Source: Paenibacillus radicis (ex Gao et al. 2016)
GTDB lineage: Bacteria; Bacillota; Bacilli; Paenibacillales; Paenibacillaceae
Length of the DNA stretch: 64,000 bases
Direction of reading: 5' to 3'
Assembly: GCF_014641555.1 (NCBI RefSeq)
Contig: NZ_BMHY01000007.1
Coordinates: 93,760-157,759 of the forward strand
Shown here: piece by piece, positions 1 to 9,232 of the stretch
Layout: the number at the start of each line of letters is the position of its first letter
Numbering within the stretch: the first letter of the stretch is position 1
Notes under the pieces: model-generated
The model's database searches: none
Told to the model about the DNA's origin: nothing
What the model saw: the letters and a program-made list of their open reading frames with translations, nothing else
Program-made: the position numbers and the translations under genes

Positions 1-1
1 C

Positions 2-667
2 CGCACGCCGTTGACGAGTCTCATCGGCTATTTGAATTTGCTGAAGCAGGATGAAATCCAGCAGGCAGATGAACAGCGCCGGTACATCGACAACGCCTAT
101 CATAAATCCGAGCAATTAAAAAGACTGATCGACGAATTGTTCGAGTATACGAGACTGACCGGAGGCAGCGTCGAGCTTTCCTTAGAAACGATCGATTTGC
201 ATAAACTGATGGAGCAGATCGTGACGGAAATTGAGCCTCTGGCTCAGGAACAATCGCTAACCGTACGCAGATTGCAGCCTTACCGCGCTTTGCCGGCCGA
301 GATCGATCCCGATTTATTCGTTAGAGCCGTCGATAATCTATTGATGAATGCGCTCAAGTTTGCATCGAAGCCGGGAGAGGTTGCGGTTGGGGTTTGGGAC
401 CATGAGGACGGAATTGAGATTAAGATCATGAACGAAGGAGCTCCGCTCCCGGAAGCAGAGGAAGACGGGGAGCAGCTGTTCCATCGTTTCTATAAAGGCG
501 ACCATGCCAGAAGAAGTACGGCGGCTAGCCGTATTCCGAACGGTGCGGGCCTGGGGCTGTCCATCTCGCGCAATATTATAGAGCTGCATGGAGGAAAGCT
601 TTTTCTCCAGTACGAGGCGGGCGTTTATACCTTTACAATTCAATTGCCAGGGCGCAGGGACCGTTAG
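2..667 (+). CDS. Sensor histidine kinase, C-terminal part (5' end outside window)
   Basis: This is the kinase core of a two-component sensor. The frame is open from base 2, where R-T-P-L-T-S continues the usual H-D-L-R-T-P-L-T-S phospho-acceptor box, so the acceptor His and the sensor part lie upstream. What is visible is the end of the HisKA dimerisation helix pair and a HATPase_c domain: an N box (NLLMNALKFA) near residue 110, a diverged G1 box (MNEGAPLPE) and a G2 box (GAGLGLSI). The NEG variant of G1 is common in VanS/EnvZ-like Firmicute kinases. The signal and the partner regulator cannot be read from this window. The stop is at 665-667. Confidence 0.9.
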   Translation, partial: RTPLTSLIGYLNLLKQDEIQQADEQRRYIDNAYHKSEQLKRLIDELFEYTRLTGGSVELSLETIDLHKLMEQIVTEIEPLAQEQSLTVRRLQPYRALPAEIDPDLFVRAVDNLLMNALKFASKPGEVAVGVWDHEDGIEIKIMNEGAPLPEAEEDGEQLFHRFYKGDHARRSTAASRIPNGAGLGLSISRNIIELHGGKLFLQYEAGVYTFTIQLPGRRDR

Positions 668-785
668 TCACAATTCCGCAAACGAATCGTCATAGATTCG
701 TGACATCGAGCGGCCGAACCGAATTGTTTTGCCCCGCCAAATCAGATAAGGTAAGGGTAATACATTGGTTATAAAGGAGAGTTCG

Positions 786-1307
786 ATGAAGGAGCGCAAC
801 TATACGCCGTTAATCGCCGTGCTGTCGGTGGTTCTTGTGCTGGTCATTACCGTATTGTTTTTTCTGCCCGCTTATGACGGGGAGCTTCATTTTGATGTGA
901 CGCTTCTGCCGCTGCTTAATGCCGTATTCAACAGCTTCACTTTTATTACGCTTCTAGTCGCTTTGATTGCGATTATGAAAAAGAACGTCAAAATGCATAA
1001 ACGTTTTATTGCGGCAGCCTTTACGTCTACGACGCTGTTTCTTATTTCTTACGTGACGTACCATTACTTGACGGAGTCGACGAAATATGGCGGCGACGGC
1101 GTGCTGAAGGGGATTTATTTCTTCGTTCTGATCACGCATATCTTGCTGGCAATTGTCATCGTGCCGCTCGCACTCCTGTCGGTTGCACGTGGTCTGAACA
1201 TGCAGATCGAGAAGCACCGCAAGATTGCGCGCTGGACGATGCCGATTTGGCTGTATGTCAGCTTTACTGGCGTTGTCGTCTACTTAATGATTTCCCCTTA
1301 TTATTAA
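786..1307 (+). CDS. DUF420 family membrane protein (YozB-like)
   Basis: This 173-residue integral membrane protein has about five hydrophobic helices and a very short hydrophilic N-terminus. The pattern of conserved His/Lys between helices (KKNVKMHKRF, HYLTES, ITHILLA, EKHRKIARWT) fits the DUF420/YozB family, which is often found near cytochrome oxidase assembly genes. Its biochemical role is not established. The ATG at 786 is preferred over an upstream TTG (765) because AAAGGAG lies just before it. It is followed by a strong terminator shared with the converging gene. Confidence 0.8.
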   Translation: MKERNYTPLIAVLSVVLVLVITVLFFLPAYDGELHFDVTLLPLLNAVFNSFTFITLLVALIAIMKKNVKMHKRFIAAAFTSTTLFLISYVTYHYLTESTKYGGDGVLKGIYFFVLITHILLAIVIVPLALLSVARGLNMQIEKHRKIARWTMPIWLYVSFTGVVVYLMISPYY

Positions 1308-1340
1308 AATCCTGCGATAAACCAGCTTATAGTCAAAAAG

Positions 1341-1388
1341 AAGAGGCTGTCCCAAAAGTCACCGGTCGTGACTTTAGGACAGCCTCTT
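1341..1388. terminator. Bidirectional rho-independent terminator
   Basis: A roughly 20-bp inverted repeat (AAGAGGCTGTCC...GGACAGCCTCTT) with a short loop lies between two converging genes. T-rich flanks on both sides allow it to end the DUF420 transcript and the oppositely oriented dehydrogenase transcript. Confidence 0.85.
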
Positions 1389-1410
1389 TATTTCTGCGCA
1401 CAGGTCGCGC

Positions 1411-2310
1411 TTAAGCCTCGCCGCCGCCAAACTTGCGGCCGATCCATTGCTCATAAGCTTTGGCCACAACGCTCATATCGAACTCGCCGAGTCCCATCGC
1501 TTCACCGATTTGGAGCTGGCTTTTGGCTGCTTCCAATATCGGAGTTGGCACCTTCAAGCCATCCGACAGGACAGACGACAAGCGCAAGTCCTTCAGCATA
1601 AGCGCCAGTGAGAATTGAACATCGTAGTTGCCAGTAAGCAGCTTTTCGCCTTTAAGCTCAGCCGTTCTGCTGGCAGCACCGCCTGATTGAACCAGTTCGA
1701 GGAATGCCTTTCCGTCGATGCCGCCGCTAGCCGCGATTGCCATGCCTTCAACCAAGCCGAGCATGTTGATACCGACGATCGTGTTATGTGCGAGCTTGGC
1801 TGTGGAGCCGCTGCTGTTTCCGCCCATATGTATAATTTTACGGCCCATCGCAAGCAGCGCGTCTTCCACCAATGCCAGTACTTCTGCATCGCCGCCAACC
1901 ATAAACGTCAGTGTGCCGCCATCCGCAGCAGGTTTGCTGCCCGTGACAGGAGCATCGAGGAACTTCGCTTGACGCTCTTCAGCGGAAGCGGTCAGCTCAA
2001 GCGCCAGCGCAGGGGAGATCGTGCTGCTGTCAATCAGCGTCGTACCCGGCTGCAAAGCGGAGAAAATACCGTTTTGGCCAAAATAAACTTCACGGATCGC
2101 ATCGTCGTTGCTGATCATCGTAATGACCGTATCGTTTCCGGTTACCGCCTCTGCAGGGGTAGCGGCTTCTTTCGCGCCAAGCGCAAGCAGCTCGCCGGCT
2201 TTGCCCGGTGTCCGGTTGTATACCGTTACCTCGAATCCTTTGCGAAGCAAGTTTGCAGCCATTCCATAGCCCATGACGCCCAGGCCGATAAAACCGATTT
2301 TTTTGCTCAT
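1411..2310 (-). CDS. NAD(P)-dependent beta-hydroxyacid dehydrogenase (3-hydroxyisobutyrate dehydrogenase-like)
   Basis: The product (299 residues) has an N-terminal Rossmann motif (GFIGLGVMGYGMAANL), the substrate-binding signature FLDAPVTGSKPAA with Ser/Gly-rich loop, and the catalytic Lys region GSTAKLAHNT, followed by an all-helical C-terminal domain. This is the order seen in 3-hydroxyisobutyrate, tartronate semialdehyde and glyoxylate/succinic semialdehyde reductases. The exact substrate cannot be told. The start at 2310 is chosen because GGAGG sits 9 nt upstream; the ATG at 2319 would directly abut the GGAGG, and a longer frame reaching 2388 has no such site. Confidence 0.9.
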   Translation of the reverse strand: MSKKIGFIGLGVMGYGMAANLLRKGFEVTVYNRTPGKAGELLALGAKEAATPAEAVTGNDTVITMISNDDAIREVYFGQNGIFSALQPGTTLIDSSTISPALALELTASAEERQAKFLDAPVTGSKPAADGGTLTFMVGGDAEVLALVEDALLAMGRKIIHMGGNSSGSTAKLAHNTIVGINMLGLVEGMAIAASGGIDGKAFLELVQSGGAASRTAELKGEKLLTGNYDVQFSLALMLKDLRLSSVLSDGLKVPTPILEAAKSQLQIGEAMGLGEFDMSVVAKAYEQWIGRKFGGGEA

Positions 2311-2528
2311 CTCTGCCATCCTCCAAATGTGTAATGTGCTTTCCGCACCGCGCGCGCTAGGAGTTGCGCGCGGTTCGGAATTAGCCATTCAAATCTTCTA
2401 TATCCATTATAATATTTCTTCATGCATATTTCATGGTCGATAAACTTGTTTTTGACGGGTAAATCCGATATTCTAAATGCTAAGCCAAGATGCTTGTGAA
2501 AAACATTATCAGGGAGGCCTCCTTACTT

Positions 2529-3878
2529 ATGAGTAAAACAGTTAAATTCGATTATAGCAAGGCGCTCACGTTCCTTGGGCAAAACGAAATCGACAACCTG
2601 ACGGAACAAGTACGCCTCGCTCACGATCAATTACATAATGGAACGGGCACCGGCTCCGACTACCTCGGTTGGATCGACCTGCCGCAAAACTACGATAAAG
2701 AAGAATTCGCCCGCATTCAGCAAGCTGCGGCAAAAATCCAATCCGACTCCGAAGTGCTGATCGTAATCGGCATCGGCGGTTCGTACCTCGGCGCACGCGC
2801 CGCGATCGAAATGCTGTCCAATTCGTTCTACAACCTGCAGACGAAGGAACAGCGCAAAACGCCTCAAGTGCTTTTTGCCGGCAACAACATCAGCTCCACT
2901 TACGTTACGCATTTGCTGCAGCTGATCGAAGGCCGCGAATGGTCGATCAACGTCATTTCCAAATCGGGTACAACGACGGAACCGGCAATTGCATTCCGTA
3001 TCTTCCGCGAAGCGCTGGAGCGCCAATACGGCAAAGAAGAAGCGCGCAAACGGATCTATGCGACGACCGACCAATCCAAAGGCGCGCTCAAAAAGCTTGC
3101 TACAGAAGAAGGCTACGAGTCCTTCATCATTCCGGATGACGTTGGCGGCCGCTACTCCGTACTGACGCCTGTAGGCTTGCTTCCAATTGCGGTAGCGGGT
3201 ATCGACATCACTGCAATGATGCAAGGCGCTGCAGAAGCGGCGAAAGAATACAGCAATCCAAACCTCGCAGAGAACGAGGCTTACCAATACGCGGCTGCCC
3301 GCAACGCGCTGTACCGCAAAGGCAAAACGACGGAGATTCTCGTTAACTACGAACCGAACCTCCATTTCGTATCCGAGTGGTGGAAGCAGCTCTTCGGCGA
3401 AAGCGAAGGCAAAGACTACAAAGGCATTTACCCGGCATCCGTCGATTTCTCGACTGATCTGCACTCCATGGGTCAATTTATTCAAGAGGGCAACCGGAAC
3501 ATTTTCGAGACAGTTATCCAAGTGAATGAAGTGGCGGACCATATTTCGATCGGTCATGACCCTGCGGATCTGGACGGATTGAATTTCCTGACAGGCAAAA
3601 CGATGGATTTCGTCAACAAAAAAGCGTTCGAGGGTACGTTGCTCGCGCATACAGACGGTCAAGTGCCAAACTTCATCGTCAACATTGCTGACTTCTCGCC
3701 GTACACATTCGGCTATCTCGTCTACTTCTTCGAAAAAGCCTGCGGCATCAGCGGCTACTTGCTTGGCGTTAATCCATTCGACCAGCCGGGCGTAGAAGCT
3801 TACAAACGCAACATGTTTGCTCTGCTTGGCAAACCAGGCTACGAGAAAGAGAAAGCGGAGCTTGAAGCGCGCCTGTAG
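2529..3878 (+). CDS. pgi: Glucose-6-phosphate isomerase
   Basis: Interconverts glucose 6-phosphate and fructose 6-phosphate in the cytoplasm. The 449 residues match the length of Firmicute Pgi. Visible features are the N-terminal SIS domain with GIGGSYLGA, the phosphate-binding ISKSGTTTE segment, the [11 protein letters not shown] block, and the C-terminal [13 protein letters not shown] with the catalytic Lys. The start is the ATG behind AGGGAGG at 2511-2517; an in-frame TTG-like start at 2490 is less likely. A short gap separates it from the next gene on the same strand, so the two may be cotranscribed. Confidence 0.97.
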   Translation: MSKTVKFDYSKALTFLGQNEIDNLTEQVRLAHDQLHNGTGTGSDYLGWIDLPQNYDKEEFARIQQAAAKIQSDSEVLIVIGIGGSYLGARAAIEMLSNSFYNLQTKEQRKTPQVLFAGNNISSTYVTHLLQLIEGREWSINVISKSGTTTEPAIAFRIFREALERQYGKEEARKRIYATTDQSKGALKKLATEEGYESFIIPDDVGGRYSVLTPVGLLPIAVAGIDITAMMQGAAEAAKEYSNPNLAENEAYQYAAARNALYRKGKTTEILVNYEPNLHFVSEWWKQLFGESEGKDYKGIYPASVDFSTDLHSMGQFIQEGNRNIFETVIQVNEVADHISIGHDPADLDGLNFLTGKTMDFVNKKAFEGTLLAHTDGQVPNFIVNIADFSPYTFGYLVYFFEKACGISGYLLGVNPFDQPGVEAYKRNMFALLGKPGYEKEKAELEARL

Positions 3879-3905
3879 GCGCCGTTTCAAGCGGGACTGC
3901 TGAAT

Positions 3906-4538
3906 ATGCTGGAGCGTTATTCGACGATTCGGGGAGAAGGCAATGCCGAGGTCGTCATTAAAAAATCCAGATTTATCGGCCACGCCAAGCCGGTCGAGAC
4001 GGAGGAGGAAGCGGTCGCCTTTATTGAGGAGATCAAGCGTCTTCACCGGCAGGCGACGCATAACTGCTCCGCTTATCTAATCGGTGAACGCGACCAGCAC
4101 CAGAAGGCGTCGGATGACGGAGAGCCGAGCGGTACGGCGGGCAAGCCCATTCTTGAGGTTATCAAGAATAAGGGGTTGAAAAATGTCGCCGTCGTCGTTA
4201 CCCGCTATTTCGGCGGCATCATGCTTGGTGCTGGCGGCTTAGTTCGTGCTTATACGGACGGAGCGGTCGCTGGTATCGAAGCAGCCGACGAGATTGTGAG
4301 GGTGCTGCACCGGGAAGTTTTCGTCGACGTTGATTATACGTGGTACGGCAAGCTTGAGAATGAGCTGCACGGACGCGGAACGCGCGTGGGCGGAACGGAG
4401 TTTACCGACCGGGTCATCGTCAAATGTTTGCCTGAGGAGCCGGAGGCGGGAGCCTTTATTGCGTGGATGACCGATCTGACACAAGGCCAGGCGGAAATTA
4501 CGCAAGGCGAGAGCGTCTACTATATTGAAGGTGAATAA
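3906..4538 (+). CDS. yvyE: YigZ/IMPACT family protein (YvyE-like)
   Basis: The 210-residue protein carries the UPF0029 N-terminal domain (KKSRFIGHAKPV, HNCSAYLIG, DDGEPSGTAGKPIL, VTRYFGGIMLGAGGL) and the DUF1949-type C-terminal domain. These are the diagnostic blocks of YigZ/IMPACT proteins. Family members bind nucleic acid or ribosome-associated partners; no enzyme activity is firmly established. The start codon lacks a strong ribosome binding site (GCGGGA upstream), consistent with translation following pgi, whose stop is only 27 bp away. Confidence 0.9.
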   Translation: MLERYSTIRGEGNAEVVIKKSRFIGHAKPVETEEEAVAFIEEIKRLHRQATHNCSAYLIGERDQHQKASDDGEPSGTAGKPILEVIKNKGLKNVAVVVTRYFGGIMLGAGGLVRAYTDGAVAGIEAADEIVRVLHREVFVDVDYTWYGKLENELHGRGTRVGGTEFTDRVIVKCLPEEPEAGAFIAWMTDLTQGQAEITQGESVYYIEGE

Positions 4539-4549
4539 GGAATGAAGGA

Positions 4550-4596
4550 AGCCCCGCAGGAGGTTCGAGCAATCGAATCTCTTGCGGGGCTTTTTG
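4550..4596 (+). terminator. Rho-independent terminator after the YigZ gene
   Basis: Stem GCCCCGCA.../...TGCGGGGC with an inner TTCGA/TCGAA helix is followed by a run of T. Confidence 0.85.
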
Positions 4597-4664
4597 CGAT
4601 GTCTACGGATGAGCCTATTTCCAGCAATCGGCAACCGCCTGACAGAAAAAATGTTAATTTAGGA

Positions 4665-4694
4665 TTGACTAGACCAGTTATTGTCTGCTAAATT
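4665..4694 (+). promoter_or_regulatory. Probable promoter of the sulfate transport operon
   Basis: TTGACT (4665-4670) and TAAATT (4689-4694) are separated by 18 bp and lie about 90 bp before cysT, with no other gene between. The match to sigma-A hexamers is good at -35 and moderate at -10. Confidence 0.45.
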
Positions 4695-4712
4695 TAGAAT
4701 ACCAAGTGTATT

Positions 4713-4722
4713 AATAGGAATT
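4713..4722 (+). promoter_or_regulatory. AATAGGAATT leader motif, possible CymR-type operator half
   Basis: The decamer AATAGGAATT lies just downstream of the predicted cysT promoter. The identical string precedes the flavin monooxygenase operon at 30950-30959. Its GGAATT end matches the conserved 3' end of CymR boxes in Bacillus, but the rest of that consensus is only partly met, so the assignment is tentative. Confidence 0.4.
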
Positions 4723-4784
4723 GTAATGAATGGTTTTAGGCATCATCCTACGGCACGAGCCGATGGTCTGGAGGTTAAGGCATA

Positions 4785-5600
4785 GTGAATGTCATGTTTC
4801 GCGGCAAGCTGTGGAGCTTCGGGTTTCGCAGCACGGTCATGCTCTATTTTGTCATCCTTATCGTTCTGCCTATTCTAGGAATCTACTCGCAATCATTATC
4901 ACTCGGATGGCACCCGCTTTGGGAAAGCATATCCGACCCCCTCGCTTGGAAAGCAGTGCTTCTAACGGTGAAGCTGGCGGTTATTGCAACCGTCATCAAT
5001 GTGCTCATTGGTACGCTGATTAGTTGGGTACTCATCCGCTACCGTTTTCCCGGCAGACATCTATTGAACAGCTTGGTAGACTTGCCCTTCGCGCTTCCGA
5101 CCGCTGTAACGGGATTAATGATCCTGCTGCTGCTTGGTCCAGGCAGCCTTGTAGGGGGATTTGCCGCAAAGCTGGGCTTCGAAATTGTATTCCATGAGCC
5201 GGCCATCGTCATTGCTATGGTATTCGTCACATTTCCCTTCGTTATTCGGGCGGTACAGCCGCTGCTGGAGGAGCTCGACAAGTCGGAGGAGGAAGCGGCC
5301 TATACGATGGGGGCTACTCGTGCCCGCACTTTTTTCAGCATTATTTTCCCATCGATGCTCCCTGGCATATTAAGCGGGGGGATGCTGGCGTTTTCCCGCG
5401 GACTGGCGGAATTCGGGGCAGTCGTTCTCGTTGCCGGCAACATTCCGGGCAAGACGCTCATCGCATCGGTTTATATTTTTGGAGAGATTGAAAGCGATAA
5501 TCCGCAAGGGGCGGCCGCAGTATCTGTGCTGCTGCTGACGCTATCGTTTCTCATCTTGTGGACGGTCAACCTGATTCAATCAAGGAGGCCGGGCCAGTGA
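4785..5600 (+). CDS. cysT: Sulfate/thiosulfate ABC transporter permease CysT
   Basis: One of two membrane subunits of a sulfate/thiosulfate importer. The 271-residue chain has about six hydrophobic helices, the family block SLVDLPFALPTAVTGL and the ATPase-contact EAA loop (EEEAAYTMGATRARTFFSIIFP). It starts with GTG behind TGGAGG (4769-4774). Its stop overlaps the GTG of cysW, indicating coupled translation. The cluster order is cysT-cysW-cysA-binding protein. Confidence 0.93.
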   Translation: MNVMFRGKLWSFGFRSTVMLYFVILIVLPILGIYSQSLSLGWHPLWESISDPLAWKAVLLTVKLAVIATVINVLIGTLISWVLIRYRFPGRHLLNSLVDLPFALPTAVTGLMILLLLGPGSLVGGFAAKLGFEIVFHEPAIVIAMVFVTFPFVIRAVQPLLEELDKSEEEAAYTMGATRARTFFSIIFPSMLPGILSGGMLAFSRGLAEFGAVVLVAGNIPGKTLIASVYIFGEIESDNPQGAAAVSVLLLTLSFLILWTVNLIQSRRPGQ

Positions 5601-6400
5601 CGATACGCAGGTTATGGATAACCGCCGTTTATTTGATTTTTACCATACTTTTAATAATTCCGCTGATTGAAATCGTTAGAGGGTCTTGGGCAGACGGCTG
5701 GGGCGGTTTCACCCAAGCGCTTATGCGTCCCCAATCGCTTCATGCTCTTGGTATGACCGGTATTATCGTGATCGTGGTGACGCTGATTAATACGATGTTT
5801 GGCGTCATGCTGGCGCTCTATCTTGTTCGGGCGCAATGGATTGGTCCAAGGATCAAGAGGCTGCTCAACAGTCTCGTTGATCTTCCGTTTGCCGTATCGC
5901 CTGTAATCGGCGGCTTGATGATCGTGCTGCTGCTCGGTCCAAGTACCGTCATTGGCGCCTTGTTCGAGGATGCCGGCTTTAAGGTCGTATACGCCTTGCC
6001 TGGCATGATTCTCGCAACCTTGTTCGTTACTTTCCCGATCATGGTACGCGAGGTGCTGCCGGTGCTGCAGGAGATCGGTGCACAGCAGGAGGAAGCAGCG
6101 TCGACGCTTGGCGCTTATTCCTGGTACACGTTCTGGAAAGTGACTTGGCCGTCTATCCGCTGGGGTGTCATCTACGGTGTCGTATTGACGGTAGCCCGTT
6201 CGCTTGGCGAATTCGGCGCTGTACTGGTCGTTTCCGGCAACATCATGAATAAAACGCAAACAGCTACGACGCTCGTCTATCAAGATGTGGAAAATTTCAA
6301 TGTGGTTGCCGCCAATGGCGTAGCGCTCGTTCTGGCCGTATTCTCGGTAGGCTTGCTGCTGCTCATGGAGTGGGCCAAAAAACGAAAGGAAGTGCATTAG
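5597..6400 (+). CDS. cysW: Sulfate/thiosulfate ABC transporter permease CysW
   Basis: The second permease subunit, homologous to CysT: about six helices, the shared SLVDLPFAVSPVIGGL block and an EAA loop (QEEAASTLGAYSWYTFWKVTWP). The GTG at 5597 overlaps the cysT stop and follows AAGGAGG at 5582-5588; an in-frame ATG at 5558 lies inside cysT without a suitable site. Length from the GTG is 267 residues, usual for CysW. Confidence 0.93.
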   Translation: MTIRRLWITAVYLIFTILLIIPLIEIVRGSWADGWGGFTQALMRPQSLHALGMTGIIVIVVTLINTMFGVMLALYLVRAQWIGPRIKRLLNSLVDLPFAVSPVIGGLMIVLLLGPSTVIGALFEDAGFKVVYALPGMILATLFVTFPIMVREVLPVLQEIGAQQEEAASTLGAYSWYTFWKVTWPSIRWGVIYGVVLTVARSLGEFGAVLVVSGNIMNKTQTATTLVYQDVENFNVVAANGVALVLAVFSVGLLLLMEWAKKRKEVH

Positions 6401-6402
6401 CC

Positions 6403-7470
6403 ATGCATATCGAAGTCCGCAACCTCAACAAAAGCTTCGGTGATTTCAACGCCGTGCAAAATGTCAGCTTTGAAATCGAGAAAGGCCATCTGATCGGCTT
6501 GCTCGGCCCAAGCGGCGGCGGCAAAACGTCGATACTGCGAATGCTGGCGGGCCTTGAGTCACCTACGTCCGGCGATATTTTGTTCCATGGCAAGCGCGTC
6601 AACGATCTGCCTCCGCAGGAGCGGGGCATCGGGTTTGTGTTTCAGAACTATGCTTTGTTCAAGCATATGACGGTGTTTGACAATATTGCTTTTGGTTTGA
6701 AGGTCAAGAAGCAGTCCAAGGAACAGATTCGTCAGCGTGTTACGGAACTGGTCGAGCTGACGGGACTGAAGGGCTTCGAGCATCGCTATGTGCATCAGCT
6801 ATCCGGCGGACAACGTCAACGCGTTGCCTTTGCCCGCGCACTTGCGCCAGAGCCGCAGCTGCTGCTGCTCGACGAGCCGTTTGCCGCTATTGACGCGAAG
6901 ATCCGTACCGAGCTGCGTACCTGGCTCAAGGAGATGATCGAACGCGTCGGTATTACGTCGATCTTCGTCACGCATGACCAGGACGAGGCCATTGAAGTCG
7001 CGGATGAGATTATGATCATCGGCAAAGGAAAGCTGGAGCAAAAAGGAACGCCGTGGGAAATATACAAAAACCCGCAGACGCCATTCGTCGCCAGCTTCAT
7101 CGGCGAGTCGACCGTCGTAGAAGACTTGTCCGTGCTCAAAGGCTTTGAATCGGCGGCTGCGGATCATCCGGGCACCAAAGCACTTATTCGTCCCGAATAT
7201 ATCGAAATTGGCAGACCGGGTGAAATTAAGCTCGCTTCAGCTACGCTGGATGCGAACGTGAAGGATGTTCATTTCCGCGGCAGCGAATGGCTCGTTGAAC
7301 TGCTGGTCGGCAATGTAAAGCTGATTACGTATCGCTCGCTGGAGAAGGAAGTGCTTCGTCCCGGCGATTTCGTAAATGTACTCGTTCACCGCGCTTATTT
7401 ATTTAATGATAACGATAGCTGGATTGCAGAAAACAGCCTGAAGACCGATCCGATGCCTGTCCACATTTAA
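6403..7470 (+). CDS. cysA: Sulfate/thiosulfate ABC transporter ATPase CysA
   Basis: The energising subunit of the importer. Walker A (GPSGGGKT, residues 35-42), signature LSGGQRQRVAFARA, Walker B (LLLLDEPFAA) and a switch His (VTHDQDEA) are all intact, followed by a C-terminal TOBE-like segment typical of CysA/PotA ATPases. The ATG at 6403, two bases after the cysW stop, gives 355 residues; an in-frame upstream ATG at 6370 lies within cysW. Confidence 0.93.
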   Translation: MHIEVRNLNKSFGDFNAVQNVSFEIEKGHLIGLLGPSGGGKTSILRMLAGLESPTSGDILFHGKRVNDLPPQERGIGFVFQNYALFKHMTVFDNIAFGLKVKKQSKEQIRQRVTELVELTGLKGFEHRYVHQLSGGQRQRVAFARALAPEPQLLLLDEPFAAIDAKIRTELRTWLKEMIERVGITSIFVTHDQDEAIEVADEIMIIGKGKLEQKGTPWEIYKNPQTPFVASFIGESTVVEDLSVLKGFESAAADHPGTKALIRPEYIEIGRPGEIKLASATLDANVKDVHFRGSEWLVELLVGNVKLITYRSLEKEVLRPGDFVNVLVHRAYLFNDNDSWIAENSLKTDPMPVHI

Positions 7471-7493
7471 TCGAAAACTAAAGAGGTACTCTA

Positions 7494-8561
7494 ATGATAA
7501 ATAATCGAGGAACAAGCAGGCGCATGCTCGCTCTGCTGCTTGCCGGGGCACTGCTGCTGACATTGGCGGCGGGCTGCGGCAGCAGCAAAGAGCAGAATGA
7601 TGCCGCATCTTCCGCTCCAGACGGTGATTTGACGCTTGTAATCGGTGCCTATTCGGTCGTGAAGGATGCTTTCGAGGAGCTTCTGCCGCAATTCCAGGCG
7701 CAATGGCTGCAGCAGACGGGACAGAAAATCGTGTTCCAGCAATCGTACGAAGCATCCGGCACACAAGCCCGGGCAATTGCCGGGGGCTTTGAGGCTGACG
7801 TCGCAGTCCTTGCGATGGAAGGTGATATCGATAAAGTTGTGGACGCCGGATTTATAACGTATGACTGGAAAGCTCAACCCCATGCTGGGATGATTACGAG
7901 ATCGATCGTCGTTCTCGGCACGCGCGCAGGCAATCCGCTTGGCATTACCGGATGGGATGATCTGACCAAGGATGGCGTAAAGGTGCTGTATCCCAACCCG
8001 AAAACCTCGGGAGGGGCACAGTGGGATATTAATGCGATGTATGGCGCCGGGCTTAAAAAGTCAGAGGAAGAGACAGGCAAGCCCGATCCGGCTTATGCGA
8101 AAAACTATTTGAAGTCGATCCATGCGAACGTAGAATCTCTCGACAAGAGCGGCCGAGCCTCGATGGCGGCGTTTGAATACGGCGTGGGCGATGTCATCGT
8201 TACCTACGAGAACGAACTGTTGTCCCGCATTAAGCAAGGCGTGAAATATGATATCGTCATTCCTCGGGATACGATATTGATTGAGAATCCTGCTGCGGTG
8301 GTCGACAAAAACGTTGATAAGCATGGTACGCGCAAAGCGGCAGAGGCGTTCGTCGCGTTCCTGCAAAGCGAGCAAGCACAGCGTGTTCTGGCCGATTACG
8401 GATTCCGACCGGTGGAAGAGAAGGCTGCGGCGGACACGAAGGGACGATATGTCGAACCTGAAGGCATGTTCGATATCAGCTATCTTGGCGGATGGAAGGA
8501 AGTCCGCAAGACGCTTTATTCCAAGCGCGGCGTCTGGTATCAGGTGCTGGCGGGCATATAA
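7494..8561 (+). CDS. sbp: Sulfate/thiosulfate-binding lipoprotein
   Basis: The extracellular receptor of the importer. The 355-residue precursor begins with a basic, hydrophobic signal ending in the lipobox LAAGC (Cys near residue 27), so it should be lipid-anchored. The mature part has the Sbp/CysP fold blocks GAYSVVKDAFEELLP, QSYEASGTQARAIAGGFEADV, NPKTSGGAQWDINAMYG and VTYENELL. It is the last gene of the operon, unlike the binding-protein-first order common in enterobacteria, and is followed by a strong terminator. Sulfate versus thiosulfate preference is not visible. Confidence 0.92.
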   Translation: MINNRGTSRRMLALLLAGALLLTLAAGCGSSKEQNDAASSAPDGDLTLVIGAYSVVKDAFEELLPQFQAQWLQQTGQKIVFQQSYEASGTQARAIAGGFEADVAVLAMEGDIDKVVDAGFITYDWKAQPHAGMITRSIVVLGTRAGNPLGITGWDDLTKDGVKVLYPNPKTSGGAQWDINAMYGAGLKKSEEETGKPDPAYAKNYLKSIHANVESLDKSGRASMAAFEYGVGDVIVTYENELLSRIKQGVKYDIVIPRDTILIENPAAVVDKNVDKHGTRKAAEAFVAFLQSEQAQRVLADYGFRPVEEKAAADTKGRYVEPEGMFDISYLGGWKEVRKTLYSKRGVWYQVLAGI

Positions 8562-8574
8562 GCAAGATTGAAAA

Positions 8575-8615
8575 AGCTAACAAAGCCCCTCTAAGAGGCT
8601 TTGTTAGCTTTTTTA
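8575..8615 (+). terminator. Rho-independent terminator of the sulfate operon
   Basis: AGCTAACAAAGCC/GGCTTTGTTAGCT forms a long perfect stem around an 8-nt loop and is followed by TTTTTT. Confidence 0.93.
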
Positions 8616-8674
8616 TTTTCAGAAGAATGGAACTTTCCGGCTAGTCAGTTGTCTGTTTAATAGGAGGTGAGGAA

Positions 8675-9232
8675 ATGAAAACAGCTGAAACAGCCAAGGC
8701 TGCTCAGGAGAATTATCTTGCGACACTTGTAAGCGCAGGGCCGATGGAGATCGAGCTGATTGTCGCTAAATATTGGACTGATATTTGGAATTATGCTTTC
8801 GTATTAACGAAAAAGCATGATTTGGCAGATGATGTGGCACAAGATACTTTCGTTCAAGCCCTTCTTGGGCTGGACAAGTTTCGGGGGCAAGCATCTGTAA
8901 AAACATGGCTGTTGAAAATATGTCATAACGTGGCGATGAACCAGTTGAAATCTGCGTTTTTTCGAAAAATATTTCCTGTTGCCTCTGTTAGGCATTCCGG
9001 ACAATCGGCATCGGCCGAAAGTGTATTTTTCGCAAAAACAAAGCTGGATGCAGTCTGGGAGAATATGCTCGAACTGCCGTTAAAGCATCGGGAGGTTATT
9101 ATTCTAGAGATCAAGTACGAGTTGTCGATTGCAGACATCGCTGATTTCCTCGGCATTGCGGAAGGAACTGTGAAATCACGGCTGCACCGGGCCAAGGCTC
9201 AAATGAGAAAGAAGTGGAAGGAGGAAGAATGA
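8675..9232 (+). CDS. ECF-type sigma-70 family RNA polymerase sigma factor
   Basis: A 185-residue alternative sigma factor. Region 2 (DLADDVAQDTFVQALLGLDKFRG...KTWLLKICHN) and region 4 (LPLKHREVIILEI...IADFLGIAEGTVKSRLHRAK) are both complete, with no region 1 or 3. The ribosome binding site TAGGAGGTGAGG is excellent. The stop overlaps the start of the following membrane-protein gene by 4 bp (ATGA), the usual arrangement of an ECF sigma factor and its anti-sigma partner. The target promoters and inducing signal are unknown. Confidence 0.92.
   Translation: MKTAETAKAAQENYLATLVSAGPMEIELIVAKYWTDIWNYAFVLTKKHDLADDVAQDTFVQALLGLDKFRGQASVKTWLLKICHNVAMNQLKSAFFRKIFPVASVRHSGQSASAESVFFAKTKLDAVWENMLELPLKHREVIILEIKYELSIADIADFLGIAEGTVKSRLHRAKAQMRKKWKEEE

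Noticed and set aside
2631..4061. 476-codon open frame on the minus strand opposite pgi
   Set aside because: It is Arg/Phe/Leu-rich, has no domain and lies antisense to a clear pgi gene. Similar long antisense frames opposite ilvB (58296-59966), ilvC (60604-61551) and leuB (62374-63363) have the same cause: codon bias of the real gene.
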